64,000 nt of DNA. Origin: Labia minor (Eukaryota; Arthropoda; Insecta; Dermaptera; Spongiphoridae). The stretch lies in NCBI GenBank assembly GCA_963082975.1, contig OY720347.1, forward strand, positions 32,753,398 to 32,817,397, given 5' to 3'. Positions 44,943 through 59,500 of the stretch are shown here, one piece after another (the stretch's first letter is position 1; each line of letters begins with the position of its first letter). A program made the position numbers and the translations under genes. The notes under the pieces are model-generated. The model saw only the letters and a program-made list of their open reading frames with translations. It did no database searches and was not told the origin of the DNA.

Positions 44943-47900
44943 TAATTGAAATAAATCCAAAATTGAAATTAATAACTCAAAATATATGAATATTAATATT
45001 CTATTTCAATTTTATAATTTTAAATATTTTTTTATTTAAATTTAATTATGAGATTGCAATAACCAACTATTTTTTACTTAAATTTTTTATTTTAAGTTGA
45101 AGATGAATACAATAAAAAATGAATAAAAATGGAATAATAAATTAAAATGATCATAAGTGAAATTCTACAAAAAAGTATATCAAAAATTAAATATAAAATT
45201 TTAAATATGATAATCAAATTAAATTTAGAATATATATAATAATATTATTATATTTAATATGAAGTAAGTGAAGGGGTTGAATTCGACTTAAATACATTTA
45301 TTACTTCTCTTTATATATATAATAAACGATTAATTCCAGATTTAAAGAAACTGAGAAAATGAAGCCCAAAGTTCACAGCTTGTAGAAAAATCAGGTTATA
45401 TGACTACAGAAAAATATATATTGCTTTAAAATATTAAGATTATCAAGTTCATTATTCACTTCATATGTTGCAGATTACATTACATTACATTACTAGCAAA
45501 ATTTTAAAAATTGGAGTTAATCGGTTTGGCTTCTGAGTGGCTCATATATGTATTAATAACATTATTTTTATTTTATCCAAATTTCATTTCGCTCAGATAG
45601 GTTAGAACGGTAGAAAATGAGTAAGATTTTTATAAAATAATAATTTGGTTTTTTTATTATTAATTTTTACACGTGTTTAAAGAAATAAAAATTGAATAAT
45701 GAGGTAATTTTCTTTCTTTTATTATGTATATTGCAAGAATAAATGTTATCTAAAATTATTTATTTTTAAACAATTTTCTATTTTTAAACAGAAAAAATTA
45801 TATAATTATTCTAGGTAAAAATTGTTTTAACTGTAAACATATGAAAATAATTTGGAAATTAGTAATTTTTTACATTTTTTTTGATAAAATAAATTTTTGA
45901 AAAATAGATTTGGAATAAATGTCAGAACCTTTGTCTTTATATGAAAGATAAATATATTTTAATAATGTTTTCTTATCTTGAAGAAATAAATATCTTAAAA
46001 GGTTATGATATGTATTCAAGGTTAAAAATTATTCCATTATTAAATTTTGTTTATTTTGTGGGGGTGGGAGGGAGTTTATATCTCTAAATTAGAATATAAA
46101 AATTGAAAAATTTTAAATAACATTAAAAATCAATCCCTGTCAAACAAATTCTACATCAAAATTAAAAATAAGTTAATAGTGAAGAACGATTTAAAGAATT
46201 TTTACTAAATAAAATTAGTTATATTTAAATAAGTTATAATATTAAAATAAAATGATAAGATTAATATTTGTTCTTAATTTTAAGAGAAATGTATTTGATA
46301 GTAGTAGTTTGATTATCAAAATTAATATCAATAAAATTATTAATTATTTATTCATTTGTATATGTATGGGTGTGATGTCAGGTCTTTGGCTTTGGAGGAT
46401 AAGAATACATATAGAATATTTAAATATTTTTTTTTTATTTATTATTTATATTTTTAAGATAGAAAAATGAGTTTATAGGGGAATTGTAAAAGATGATTAA
46501 AACTTATATGACCTATTTGTATCCCCATACAAAGAATCGTATTGACACTATAAGGCTGGAAAAATGTATCCCCTACATAGAATCGTAGACACATGGATAG
46601 AAAGGGCGTTTGTTGCTTGATTAAGTAATAATAATATTATAGATAAGAAAACTTAACTGTTTTCAATATGGGCTCAGAAGTTCAAGGTTCGAATTTTTTA
46701 CTTATATAGACCGTCCTTTAATTAGTATGTTGCGCATCATCTTCGTTTGCAATGTTAATGTATAATCTATAAATAATTACTAGCAATTTATATTTAAAAT
46801 TATAATTTAAAACCGATCATCGGTAATAATCTTAATTAAAGATGATCAATAAACATTTGAGAATATTTTTATATGCTCAGCTACTCTCAGTGATTATTCT
46901 TCTTAGAATTTATTTAAATTGTTTTTGTTATCCTTGGTTGACATATTGTTTCATTTTTTGGACTGCAATATCATAAGTAAAAAGTAAAATATAAAAATTA
47001 TAATTATTGGAATTTAATTTTAAATATAAATGAATGATTGGATAAATTAGAAAGGATCATGATGTTATCATATGCTGTTATCAGTAATCGTTCATTCATA
47101 TACCGTGCATTTTCAGGTTCATTTAAATAGAATTAATTTTATTGGAAATCAGCATAAAAGGCAAATTTTGATTAATCATGAATGAAAAATATCATTTTAT
47201 AAATATATTTTTAAATAAATAGTAAGAGATTATTGACCTTATTATATATATATATATTTAAATGAATATAAATATATATTGTTTATATAACATATAAAAA
47301 GACATTTAAAAATTTTGAAATGAAGTAATCAATAAATAACATTAATTGGATAGCATACGATAGGAAAAAAGTTTATTCCATTTAATTCCGAGTTCACGAC
47401 ACACTTTTTAAACGATCGAGATAATCGATAAATACGGCGTCTTTATATATATATTTAATGGCGCCACCATGTATAATGATAAGCATTATTATGAATATCA
47501 ATCTCTTAAACATTTATGGTCATGTTATAGATCTTGAAACAACTGAGATTAATTTAACTAAATAATGAATTTTGCATACTCTCTCTTTCACTAGATTTAA
47601 AAAATAAATGTATAACTTTATTTTCAAAAATGAATTCATAATATAGAATAATTTATATTTTATAATTCTTTCTAGTGATTCTAAATCCCGCTTGGCATTG
47701 TCAACTAAAACAATTCGTAAATAAGAAGATCCTTAAAGGTATTTTTAAACTCTTGTTTATATATATATATTTAAACTAAATCATATTCTCTTTATTAATT
47801 TATCAATGCACACTTCTATTCATTCATATCTCTAACTAATTTTGAATCCTTGTTTTTTAATTAATTTATATTTGTTATCAATATCTAGTCTATATTCTCC

Positions 47901-48339
47901 CTCTATAATGCATCTAACGTTTAGTTGCTTACCAATTTATTTTCTCATATACACTATTTTTTTTATTAGATCTTTCTACTTTCAAGGTCTCATAGCCGGT
48001 TTGAAATTTTAAGTTTTAGCAATTATGGTTAGTAATGTTTAGTTTCTATAGTTCCTCATTATAAATATATTTTATACTAAAAAGTAAACCGCATTGAGGG
48101 GTGTTTAGATATTATAATTTTTGAAGGGAATTTTACTTACTGCCTAAAAAATTAAATATTTTGGCCCAAATATTAATAACTAATTTTCAATTGAATTTTT
48201 AATAATAATAATAATAATAATGATAATAATGAAGTGATATATAATATTTTAATTTCAATATTTTAACATTGCTTCATACTGACTACGTTACAATAGACAG
48301 ACAGAACCACTCCAATTAGTATATTTACATATCATATCT
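44943..48339. other. AT-rich intergenic stretch
   Basis: No gene supported. There is a (CATTA)n run at about 45478-45492, followed by GGAGTTAATCGGTTTGGC, a faint version of the repeat core. A B-box-like GGTTCGAATTTT is at 46686-46697 and a small GC patch at 47370-47475. The open frame 46252-46470 lacks any protein-like signature. Confidence 0.35.
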
Positions 48340-50710
48340 TCTATATATATAAAATTAGCTGGAGTGTCTCCACTCGACTATCTCGCAATTTGAATTGGAT
48401 TAAATAACATAATATATTATATCTAAATTAAATTTAATTAATTATAAATTATAAATAATAAATAATAAATATTAAACCAGCGCATGTTTGGCTTTTTGTT
48501 GATGGCACCACGTCACGTGTTGGCGCGTGAGATTTGCAGTGTTAAAAAATTAATTCTGGTAATTTCAGCGAATCAATCAAGCTGAAATTCTATATATAGC
48601 AGTTTTATACAATGTTTAATCATGTGAAAAATTATCAAACATATATCTTTATTTTTACGGTCACTTTAGAGGAAAAAAAATCAAAACGTTGTAGGTAATG
48701 ACCCTCTTCCGGTTGAGCTACATTTCTCAAAAGTTGATAGAAAACTATGAATTTTGAATAATGTCCATGTACCAAATTTCATCATTCTAGCTCAAACCGT
48801 TTTTGCGTAATCTTGCCTACATACATACACACACACATACACACATACACACACACATACACACACACATACACACACACATACACACATACACACATAC
48901 ACACACACACACAGACATTTTTCTCAAGCTTAGTGAAAATGATTCAGGAACCTTCAAAACGTATAAAAACATCAAAATCTCAACATCGAAAATTTTCGTG
49001 ATCGCAATACTATCTCTGGCGAGATAGTAAAAAGGTTTTAGTCTGAACATTGCTCAAAATTTAAAATTTTTTGCATATCTTCGCGTTTCATGACCTCTAG
49101 AATCCAAAAGTGACTTTAGAATTTTTCATGTATGTCTATCTGTCCGGAAAATTACTATTTTATAGACTCAGAATTGGCTGAACCTATTTCGATGAAATTA
49201 CATCACAATATTCTTATATACCTCTAGAATAACATAGGCAATAAATTTGATTAATATCAAATCAATAACCACAGAAATTAATTTTTTAAAGTTTATATAA
49301 TTCTCCGTGTTGTTCATTCAAGAGCATCTCGCGGCTCACTGTCCCTAGCGGAATCATTTTAAACAATGAATTATCATAGCGATTCCCAATCAAAGAATTA
49401 TTATAATATTTCACTTTTTATTTTAAATTCTAATATTCAAATATCATTTCAATTAAATAATTTATTCTAAAAGTTCTCATTTTAATTAATTTAATAAAAT
49501 ATTTAGATCATATTTAACTTAATTTTTATTTATTCTTTCTATATATTTGAATATTTTCTTTTCTATTTGAAAGTGAAAGGTTAAAAAAACAGAATATATT
49601 ATTTTTAATATTTTATGAATACAAAAATATTTTCAAAGCGTCAATTAAAATGACTAAATTATATTATTTTTGATTTTGTTTCAATTATTAATTACAACTA
49701 TATTTTAAGTGCTAAAATGATTTCTTGGTTATATAAAATTAAAATATGATTTTTTAGACAATTGATATAAACGAGATGTTTTAAATTTATGTCTTTTTTT
49801 ATATTGAGTATTTTTTTAAAATTTGATTTAAATCAAAATTATTGTATTCTATTATATTTTTTTATTAATAGACTTCTTTTTTTATTTTTAATTTTTAATA
49901 AATTCTCTTTTTTGATATGATTTTAATAAAGAAATAAAATTAAATTGTATATATATTTAAAAATTAGAATATTTGAATATTTTTAAATTTTAACACATGT
50001 AAATAATCAATCATATGCATAAAGAATGGAAAATTTTGAAAATCGACTTGGTATTAAATTCAGAAAAAAATACTGATATATAGAATATAATTTAAAACTA
50101 TTTCTCTCCTTCTATTTTAAATTTATATAAACGGAGTGTTAAGAAATTAAGATGACTTATGCAACATGGATAGGTAAATGAATTGGGCTGGAAGAGGAGG
50201 CAATTTATAATTTTCTTCTAATTCAGATTTAGGACAAATCGGACAACATTATATCAAATCTCGCTAAGAACATTCAATATTTCTGTACACAAATTATTCA
50301 GAGTCTTGGCAAAGCGTATGACTCACAATAAGTTTAAATTGAAATTTAAATAAATTAACAAAGTAAAAAATTTTATTTGTTTAAATTTTATTATAATGCA
50401 TCAAAAAAAATTAAATATATAGATCACGTGATTAAGAGAAGCAAGAAACTTGAGAGAAAATAACTGTTGGATGGAGGTCGGACATGACAGAAACTGTAAG
50501 CGAAATCTTCATGTAGCGACTAATAATTTTCAAATCTCCTAGCATCGCAGAATTAGATAAGTTTCTTTTAAGGGAGGAAATTAACTATGATCTAAAAAAA
50601 TTAATAATGAAACAAAATGGATGAAAACCTTTTACTACTTTCAACCAAATACTATGGGGGGTACAAGGGGCGGAGCTCCCGTCTAGGTGTGAAGAGCGCC
50701 GAGTAGCTAG
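48340..50710 (+). mobile_element. Helitron family A, copy A4, degenerate, with B nested
   Basis: The 5' end TCTATATATATAAAA (48340-48354) is separated from the continuing AAAAAGGTTTTAGTCTGAAC (49029 on) by a family B element. The body then follows family A with more substitutions than A1-A3, and the GTCT microsatellite is reduced to GTATGTCTATCTGTCC. It lacks the whole region corresponding to 11265-12627 of A1, including the LINE fragment. The 3' hairpin is half deleted (GAGCGCC then GAGTAG, CTAG|T). It is the oldest or most eroded of the four copies. Confidence 0.75.
48355..49028 (-). mobile_element. Helitron-like family B nested in A4
   Basis: On the minus strand it begins ACTATCTCGCC, whose complement GCGAGATAGT lies near the 3' end, and finishes with the GAGTG-GAGA-CACTC hairpin and CTAA at 48355. 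An expanded (CA)n/(CACATA)n microsatellite fills 48821-48912. The frames read through that microsatellite on both strands are artefacts. It is about 150 bp longer than the copy at 44185, mainly from the microsatellite and an extra GAGATAGT hairpin at its 5' end. Confidence 0.65.
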
Positions 50711-51581
50711 TATATAATATAATGTTATCGAGTACGCCTCACTCAAAAAATTGTAATACAAGATAATATTTCTTAATATTCTATTTTAATATATTTATCT
50801 ATATAATTATAAAAATTAATTAACATTTTTCATCAGATATTTCATTCACTATCATAAAATCAAAATTCTTCTTAATATATTCATTATGGTACATAGGTTT
50901 CTTGTAAATATGTGTGATAAAGTTGGTTACTGTATTTAAAGAATCATTAATTATTTATTCAGTGTGAGTTAAATTTTATTTATTTACTTTTTTGTAATTA
51001 TATTAATTTATTGCTTTTATTAACATTTTAATAAATATTAATATTACTTATTAATAAAATACTATAATTATGAACTAATTTATTTTAAATAATAATACTT
51101 ATAGTATTTTTTTATTTTATTATTCAATTCATGGTTGATCGACAAATAGAAAAGCAATTAATTGTGGGACCATATACATATTCTTAATTAATAAGGACAA
51201 AAAATTATATTTAAACTTGACTTGATGGATTAATCCTTTCATTTATGTTAAAGCATATATAATAATTGATTAAAAAAAATTGTTATTGAAAAAATGTTTT
51301 TTAATTAAAATTCGAAAACAAATTTGAAGAGTTGCAAAGCAAGTTTCAAAAATGTCATTATTTTTTTTTTTTAAATTAATATAACATGATTAATTATCGA
51401 AACGAATGAATGAATTACAAATGGCTTAGAGGTGAAATTTGGATGGGCAAAACTAATGCTCCTGTCAGAAAAATTCGCATTCCTGTTTGAATTTGATTCC
51501 AAATTGACTTTTTGATATATATATATATATATAAATTCTTTTGCTGATTAGACATAATGTAAATTATTAGACTTTTTTTAA

Positions 51582-51612
<31 letters not shown>

Positions 51613-51834
51613 CCATATATTTAGTGAGAGAGAGAGAGAATAGTAGTAGTTCATCTACTCTTTAATTTCTTTAAAAGGAAAACGAATTATATTCAGAAAC
51701 ATTTATTTATTATATTAAACATTATTTAAGAACTAACTAAAAGTTATTTGAATAAGATAGTAACGGATGCACGTAGTTAGGGGTAATTTAAAAACTCAAA
51801 TAAAATCCTTGTTTATTTTATATACTAGTACAAC
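50711..51834. other. AT-rich stretch, no gene
   Basis: (TA)n runs at 51516-51533 and 51592-51611 and a (GA)n run at 51626-51637; no other recognisable feature. Confidence 0.45.
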
Positions 51835-51990
51835 GGTGGCCAAACCGTGGCTCCTTTTGAGTTTATTGTGCCTCAATTAAAATATTTACGACTCAAAAAA
51901 AAGGTAAAATTTTTTCCGATTTGGCTCTTAAACATTTTCGATTTTTAAATATGGTTCTAAGTATCACCAAGTGTGGCCAACCCAACTTAT
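51835..51990. mobile_element. Decayed hAT-type MITE
   Basis: GGTGGCCAAACCGTGGCTC at the left and GTGTGGCCAACCCAAC at the right are imperfect inverted repeats. The interior GGCTCTTAAACATTTTCGAT and CTAAGTATCACCAAGTGTG matches the hAT MITE at 30969-31229. Target duplications are no longer visible. Confidence 0.5.
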
Positions 51991-53548
51991 CAATTCTGTA
52001 AATAGATATCATCTTACTATAAATAATAACACTTCCTTGTCCCTTAATATTCCTCAAAATGTGTATTTCATTATTTTTATTATTATAATTATTATTATAT
52101 TATTATTATAATTATTATTTGGTATAATAATATATAATATAATAATATTTTAATAAGTAATTGATAGCAACATCTTTTTTCTGTGTGTAATCCACTATAA
52201 TATAAATTTTTTATAACTAAATTTAAAATTATTTTATATATTTATAAAGATTTTTTCATTAAATTTAGCAAAATATTGTATATTTTATACATAATTTTTG
52301 CAATTATGTATAAGTTTTCTTTATTTTGTCTATTTGAATGTATAATTAAGATAAAATAATTATTTTATCAATGTATTTTTGAAGGTCTTTTATATCATAA
52401 GTTAATATGCCGACAAGAAATAAAGAATGTATGAATTATTGATTAGATATTTGATCAAATATACATAATTATCAAATACCGGACATTTTGACCCAAAGAA
52501 TTAACTGAACTTAACATTTAATATAACAACATTTCGAATTTTCATTAAACACTTATAAATTAAAAAAAAACCTTATAGTTTATAAGTTTACAATGATTAA
52601 ATCTAATCTCATCTCTGTTTATAGATGTAGTAACATATTTTATAAAAGATTAAGAAAAAAATAAGATTTGTTTAAATTATCAAAAATATATATACATTAA
52701 AAATAATTATTCTTTATGTTTTTAAAATTATATAATTTTTTTTTTAAATAAATCTAATATAATTATTTCCTGTTGAAATGTGCCATTTTTTAACACTAGT
52801 CTTTTAATCTTGTCTCTTACACAATAAGTATACAAATAATAATAAACTTAGTCCTTGGTAGATTATAATACATTATCATGGGAATTAGAATAAATTTAAT
52901 CTTTCATTGCCATTATCACAAAAATATAACAAAAATTTTACATTTGTTGTTGAGTTTTTCATGCATTAACCAAGGATATAATATCTTGCATGACTATGTT
53001 TGGGTATGAATCAATAATTTTTTTCCACCGCTCTCATTGAAACAAAAATGTCATTTTTTCCTTTCTTTTAATTATCTTTTATTCATTCAAATTTTTTTCA
53101 TTCAATTTTTTTTTTATTAATTAATTATCAAAACCTGTTTATTCGATTATAATGAATCGATAAGCAAATATATTAACTATTGAAAGTGATTATATGTTTA
53201 CATAAATTAATGATAGAATTTCAAGTCGGTCACTGATGATAAAATCGCAATCCATACATTCTCAACCTGAACTTTATCAATCAATTTGGCACACCTTTAC
53301 AAGATATAATAATAATTTAATATAAAATGTCACCATATTGATTAAAACTTATTTTAAATATATTTTAAAACTTTTGAAATAAAAGTTATAATAAAAAAAT
53401 AAAACTAGTGCGTATTCTTTTATCAAAATTATTATCCACAACCATGAAAATTATCTTATTATAAAATTAAATTTATAAAGTAAAACATAACTAACAATAT
53501 TTTATTTTATATAATGTTTTAAAATATATATATTTTTTTCTTTTTTAG
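51991..53548. other. AT-rich sequence upstream of the phosphatase gene
   Basis: No recognisable element or exon. The last bases (TTTTTTTCTTTTTTAG before the ATG at 53549) are a good splice acceptor, so an untranslated first exon and the promoter of the phosphatase gene probably lie somewhere in this interval or further left. Confidence 0.4.
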
Positions 53549-56500
53549 ATGGCACGAAAATTAATATTTATCATTTTATTCAGTTTACTTCTGTTAAAAT
53601 TAATTTTAGCTACAACATTTGAAGGTATTTTCATTTGATATTTATTTTTCATTTAATTATTTATTAATATTCACCTGTTGCTAAGAGGCTCTCGTATACG
53701 TTGGATAATTCATTTGTTTAAATATAAATTAATTTTTCAGTCCATTAAATGAAATTAATATATTCTTAGTATTTAAAATTGTAATATGATCTTGAGAACT
53801 TATATTATAATAAATAAAAAATACTAATATATTACAAAAATTTTTATCTTTTTATTAATTAATTATTATTATTATTTTATTAAAAATTAATTTTTAAATG
53901 TTATATTTTTTAACAATTTCTACTATTATAATTATCATTATTATATTTCTCATTAATTCATCTAAAATTCTTAAATTTGTTGAATATATGAATATATTAA
54001 AAACTAATCTGAAAAACATTCTTTTGTTTTATTTAGTATTTATTTAGTTACTCAAATAACACAAAATAATCATAATTTGAATTTTCAGATCAAGAGTATT
54101 GGTTTAAAGTTTCAAACGACGAACTTCAACAAACCCTTAAAAATAGATTGAATTATGGCAAGGCCAAAAATTTAATTATATTTATAGGGGATGGAATGAG
54201 TATTACCACTGTCACCGCTGCACGAATTTACTCGAAGGGAGAGCCAGGACATCTCTCCTGGGAGAAATTCCCATTTACAGGTCTTATAAAGGTAAATTAT
54301 AATAAATAGATACACATTATAACAAATACATGTCGTATTTTTACTAGAGATATTATAAGGGCTATAAAAAAAATCATAAATTACTTAAATCAATTTTAAG
54401 TCAGTTAATCATTCAATATATTTTAAAATTATTTAAATTTCTTATAAATAAATATATTATCTCTCTATCTATCTTATTGGTTCTACTGAACTAAAAAGTT
54501 CCTCAAAAACGTCCCTAATCTGAGTTACTAACATCTAACTCTTATTCTCTCCTAATTCCCTCACGTCCATCTTTATACTATTAGCCCACAGCATTCTTGG
54601 TCAATTTATTTTTAAATTAAATTCTGAAAGAGAGAGAGAGTATATGAATCAATTAAATATATTATATACCGATCTTTAATAAAAAGTGTAGGAAATTAAA
54701 AAAATAAATAAATAATTTTTATGCTGCCATATATGTATAGTTAATAGATATAAGTAATAATATTTATTATAACCTCTTTATTATTTATATCAGAATTGTA
54801 AAAAGGTCTAACAAATGAATATAACTATCTTAATTTAAAATTTAAGTATATAATAATAAAAAATATAAGTAAAAGATAAAAATATATTCAAAAAGTGACC
54901 TATATTTTAAACATTTTTTTAGTTTATCTCTGTGAGTAGGTAATCTAAATTTATTTTACAAAAAATATATATATTCTAGTCAAAATACTATTATTATCTT
55001 TATAATTCCGTAATTATTTTATAATTTACAAATTATTTAATAATTATTTATAAAAAAAATGAAGAAGGATGTAAAAATGTAAACAAACTAATTTTCTAAT
55101 TTAGAGGTATTACCGAGTTGTTCAACCTTTTTTAAAGTCGTGCCACCATCCCTTTTCTCATTTAAATTCATTTGGAAAATTATAAGAAAACAATTATAAT
55201 ATCATAAATATTTTTTAAAATTATTTTACATTAAATCAATGAGAAATTTGTTTAAGTATATGTTGATCAAAACAATCTAAATAAATTTCCATATTTATAA
55301 TATAATTAATATATATATTTATATATTAGAATTTATATTGTCCCCCCCCCCTAAATTTTTATTTGAAAATGAATTTTTTAACTCAAGTGGTCATTTATAT
55401 TTACTCATTATTACTCGATCGAATAAAATACTGATATTTTGTTATGCCAACCAAAAACAGAGTTTATACTAGAAATTAGTCATGTAAGTACTTTTTATGT
55501 TCAAAGAATAATAATAATAAAACAAAAATAATATACAGGAATATGAAGGTATAGGTAAATTATAGATATGTAAAAATATATTAAAATTTTTTATAACATT
55601 ATATATTAATTAAATGAATTATATTTATTTAGAAGGTTTGTTCTTTAGACATATAATACCGACAATATTGTCCCGGATAGTTCCTCAACGGCAACAGCTA
55701 TTTTTTCTGGAGTGAAAATCAATCAAAAAACTGTCGGGTTGGATATTAATGTCCAAAAAGGAGATTGTTTGAGTTCGATCGATCCAAGACACCATGTCGA
55801 TGGATTATTCACCTGGGCACAGGATGCAGGAAAAAGTACAGGTAATTTTAAATTATTTCATTTTTTTATTTCAAGTTTTACAATTTTATATATATTTAAG
55901 ATTTATAACTTTCTTATAATGTAATATATAATTATAGAATAATTTTTATAAATATTAGGAGTATATTAATATTTCATGAATTGTAGGGTGGAGATATCTC
56001 CTATAGATATAATTTTGTATATCTGATGATCATGCTAAAGTAACTATAAATTTTTGACTTAGAATTAGATTAAATTTAAATTTAAAAAAAAGTGGATGAA
56101 CAATAATTCAATCTTCAAATTTGAAAAAAATTTAAGGTCCTGGGGGGGGTTATTTTATTAACTTCTTATTATTTATAATGCGAGAATTTTAATTTGAATA
56201 AAATAATAATAATTATATATTTATTAATTTATAACTATTTAAATACAATATTTATTCAAATTCCAAGAAAAAATAATATTTTATTTTTCTTTGATTGTTT
56301 AAAGTGCCATTTTCATTTTACTGAAAAAATTAAACATTTAGAATAATTATGTGAAAAAATTTATAATTTTTTAATTGAAAATATACGCAATAGATATATT
56401 ATTATGAGATCTCAAAGACGATAAGAATAAATAAAGAAAATAAAATTTAATTTAAGGTATACCTACTTATTAAATTAAAATTATGATAATATATATTCAA

Positions 56501-59500
56501 CTAATATAATTAAATACATTATTTAATCTGATTTTGTTATTTCTTAAATTAATGAATACAATATGTTCTGTCTCAATTTTTTCAAATTATTCATAAGTCA
56601 AAATTGATATAAGAATCAAACAATTGGTTAGTAGCATAAAATATTCTTAAATATATTATGATTTCATTCTATTTATATTATTTTTTATACTAATTTTGTT
56701 TATATTATATATTAACATTCATAACATAATCAGGTTTTAGGTTTATTAAATAAAAAAATTGAATAAAATTTACTTAATTTATTCTTATTCTTTCCTTAAA
56801 TTTTTTTTAATACAAAAAAATATTATAATATGAAATTTAAATCGTTAATTCTTTGTTATATAACGCATTAATACTTTTTTAATGTTCATTTATAAATTCA
56901 GAAATTGTGAAAAATAAGGAAATACTCTCTAGTTTTAATTATTTTCTTATTAACATTTATTAAATAAAAGAAATATTGAAAATGTATAATTAAATAAATA
57001 AATTCAATCAAATTATATTAGATTCAAATATCACCAAATTAAAATGTTTATATATATCTATCCTGATTCTCTAAATATTTTAATTCTACACCTTGAAGAA
57101 TGAGAAATAAATTAATCAAAATCAAAATTTTTGCATTGTAAGTATTTAGAATATAAGACTTTTATTGATAAATTTATTTTTTTTAGTATTTTTTATTTTA
57201 AATTTTTACCTAATAAATAAATTAAATAAATAATAATACATTATCTATTTCTTATGAATAATTTATTTATATCCTTAACTAGGTATTTATCAAAAATATT
57301 CAGTATATAAATATATAGATTAGAAAATTTATATTAGTGAACGATATATAGTCATTCCATTTGCTATAAAAAAATTTTAAGCAAGTTTGATAATTATTAA
57401 TAAATCATTTTCAAAGGGGATGCCATGAAAATATATTAATTATTAATTTATTAACTATATGTAAAATAGATTGACGCTAATTTTTGAAATATGTTATTAT
57501 TAATATTACAATATTTATATAAAATATATAAATGAAAGATAAAATTTATAAATAAAAAAATCATAGACTCATGTGTCAGTTGAATCCAGTTTATTCTAGT
57601 TAATTTTTATATATATATATAATCAATGGAAAAAACTAAAAGAAATTAGAAAATGTACTTTAAAACAAACAGGAAATAGTATTCTTAATATTCGATTCTG
57701 ACCTTTCTAATAAATAAATGCATACAATTAATTAAAAGACAATTATCAAAATAATAAAAATTTAAATTTTCAAATTTATAGATATATATATATAACATTT
57801 GCCTACATTTCATTTTTCTATTTCGCTACAAAATATGTAATGATTACTTATATTTCAAAATCTTACAATTATTTTAATTTTGTTTTTTTTTAATCAATAA
57901 TCCAATCTATATCTCTTTTTAAAGCAATTTAGAAATAAAACAAATAATTTATTTTTATTTACACTTACCGGGTTGTTCATAATGAGAAATATAAAAGAAA
58001 ACTATTACTAGTAAACTAGTATTCTTAGTATTATTTGAGCGATTAATAAGAAAATATCTAAAAGTCTAACAAATCACTTATGTTATATATCATTATATCA
58101 GTATTTCTGCTTGTTAAATTTTCAATAAGCAGAAATACAAAACATGTTTGGTGTTTCCACATTTGGTGTTTTCCTGTAAATAAACAAATCAAATAAGAAA
58201 TGTAAAAAAATTAAATTGTTCAATACGTAGTTAAAGTTCTATAAACATGAGCCATGTAACTAAAGATTTCCTATTTTAAATTCAATCAATGAAAATTGAA
58301 CAATTAAAAATATTTTTGTTTGTTTCATTTTGCCCATTTAGGAAGCGCGTATAAACTTGTTGACTTGGGTGCATTTCTCTTTTTATAACGTTTTCTCAAC
58401 TTCAATTGGCGTCTGTCTGTCTCTCTGACTGTTCGCTCTTTTGACAAATTGAAATCGATTTTTCATCATCTTTAAATTGTGATCCTTTTTTAAAATTTTT
58501 ATAGATATTTCAATCGATCCCTAGGAGTTTTAGAAGTAATATAACTGAATTATAATTAATTAATTGTAATATAATTAGCGATTAATTACTTTTAGTAACT
58601 AACTCCTTTTTTATTGCTCCGATTAATGTTATTTCAACGGATTCTGAAGCATAAATATTGATTTCAGGATAGATTTTCATTTTGAAAGTATTTAAGAATA
58701 TTTTATAGCATTAAAATTAATGATGAATTCTTATTAATCAGTTGTAGCGCCAATGAAGAGGGATTTATTTCCCTTAAATCGCTTAGAGAAAAGATCCTTT
58801 TTTTATATATGTATATGTCCTCGAGAGAAATCAAACAAAACAATAAACTTTTTTTATGAAGACAATATGAGTATAATAGCCTATATACATTTATAAAATC
58901 TTATATTAATAAAAGTTAAAATCAATTTTAGAAGATTAATATATTTTTGTATTATTCAATTTGCAAATTTTCGTATAACTTCATCTTTTCTATTTCTCTT
59001 GTTATATTAAATAAATTTATCAAATTAAAATTGCACTAAAAAGAATAAAATAATATAAATATAAATAAATTTTATAAAATAACGTTTTTCTCATAGACTA
59101 AAAATAATAAAATAATTTTTCTATAAGCCTGACAAAGTTTATGGATGAATTGCTTCATATTCAATTAAAAACATTGTGCGCTTTTAGTTTTCATTTGACT
59201 ATGCCATTAACTTCCTTTATAGAGCTATAATTCATATATATATATATATATATATATATACTAAGATACATACCACACTAAAACACTTCATTAACAAGTA
59301 ACAATATTTCTTCTAATATAATCAACCATTTTGCATTTGATTGATAATGTGTATTAATAAAAATTCTTTTAAATTTTGTTACAAGTATATTACAGTGAAA
59401 AAAAAAAAAAATTCATATTTGCTCCATTGTCATAACCCTGACCACGCATGTCTTCAACGGGAAGTTCCATTTTTCCAGATGATCTATTATTGTTGAACAT

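Noticed and set aside
46252..46470. 72-codon frame with a hydrophobic profile
   Set aside because: AT-rich composition favours Ile/Leu/Phe codons; no start context, splice sites or recognisable motif.
46600..46710. Possible tRNA gene with a GGTTCGAATT B box
   Set aside because: No matching A box or cloverleaf arms at the right spacing; a chance match or very old remnant.
48803..49050. Three overlapping frames rich in His-Thr or Cys-Val
   Set aside because: They translate the (CA)n microsatellite of the nested B element and have no protein signature.
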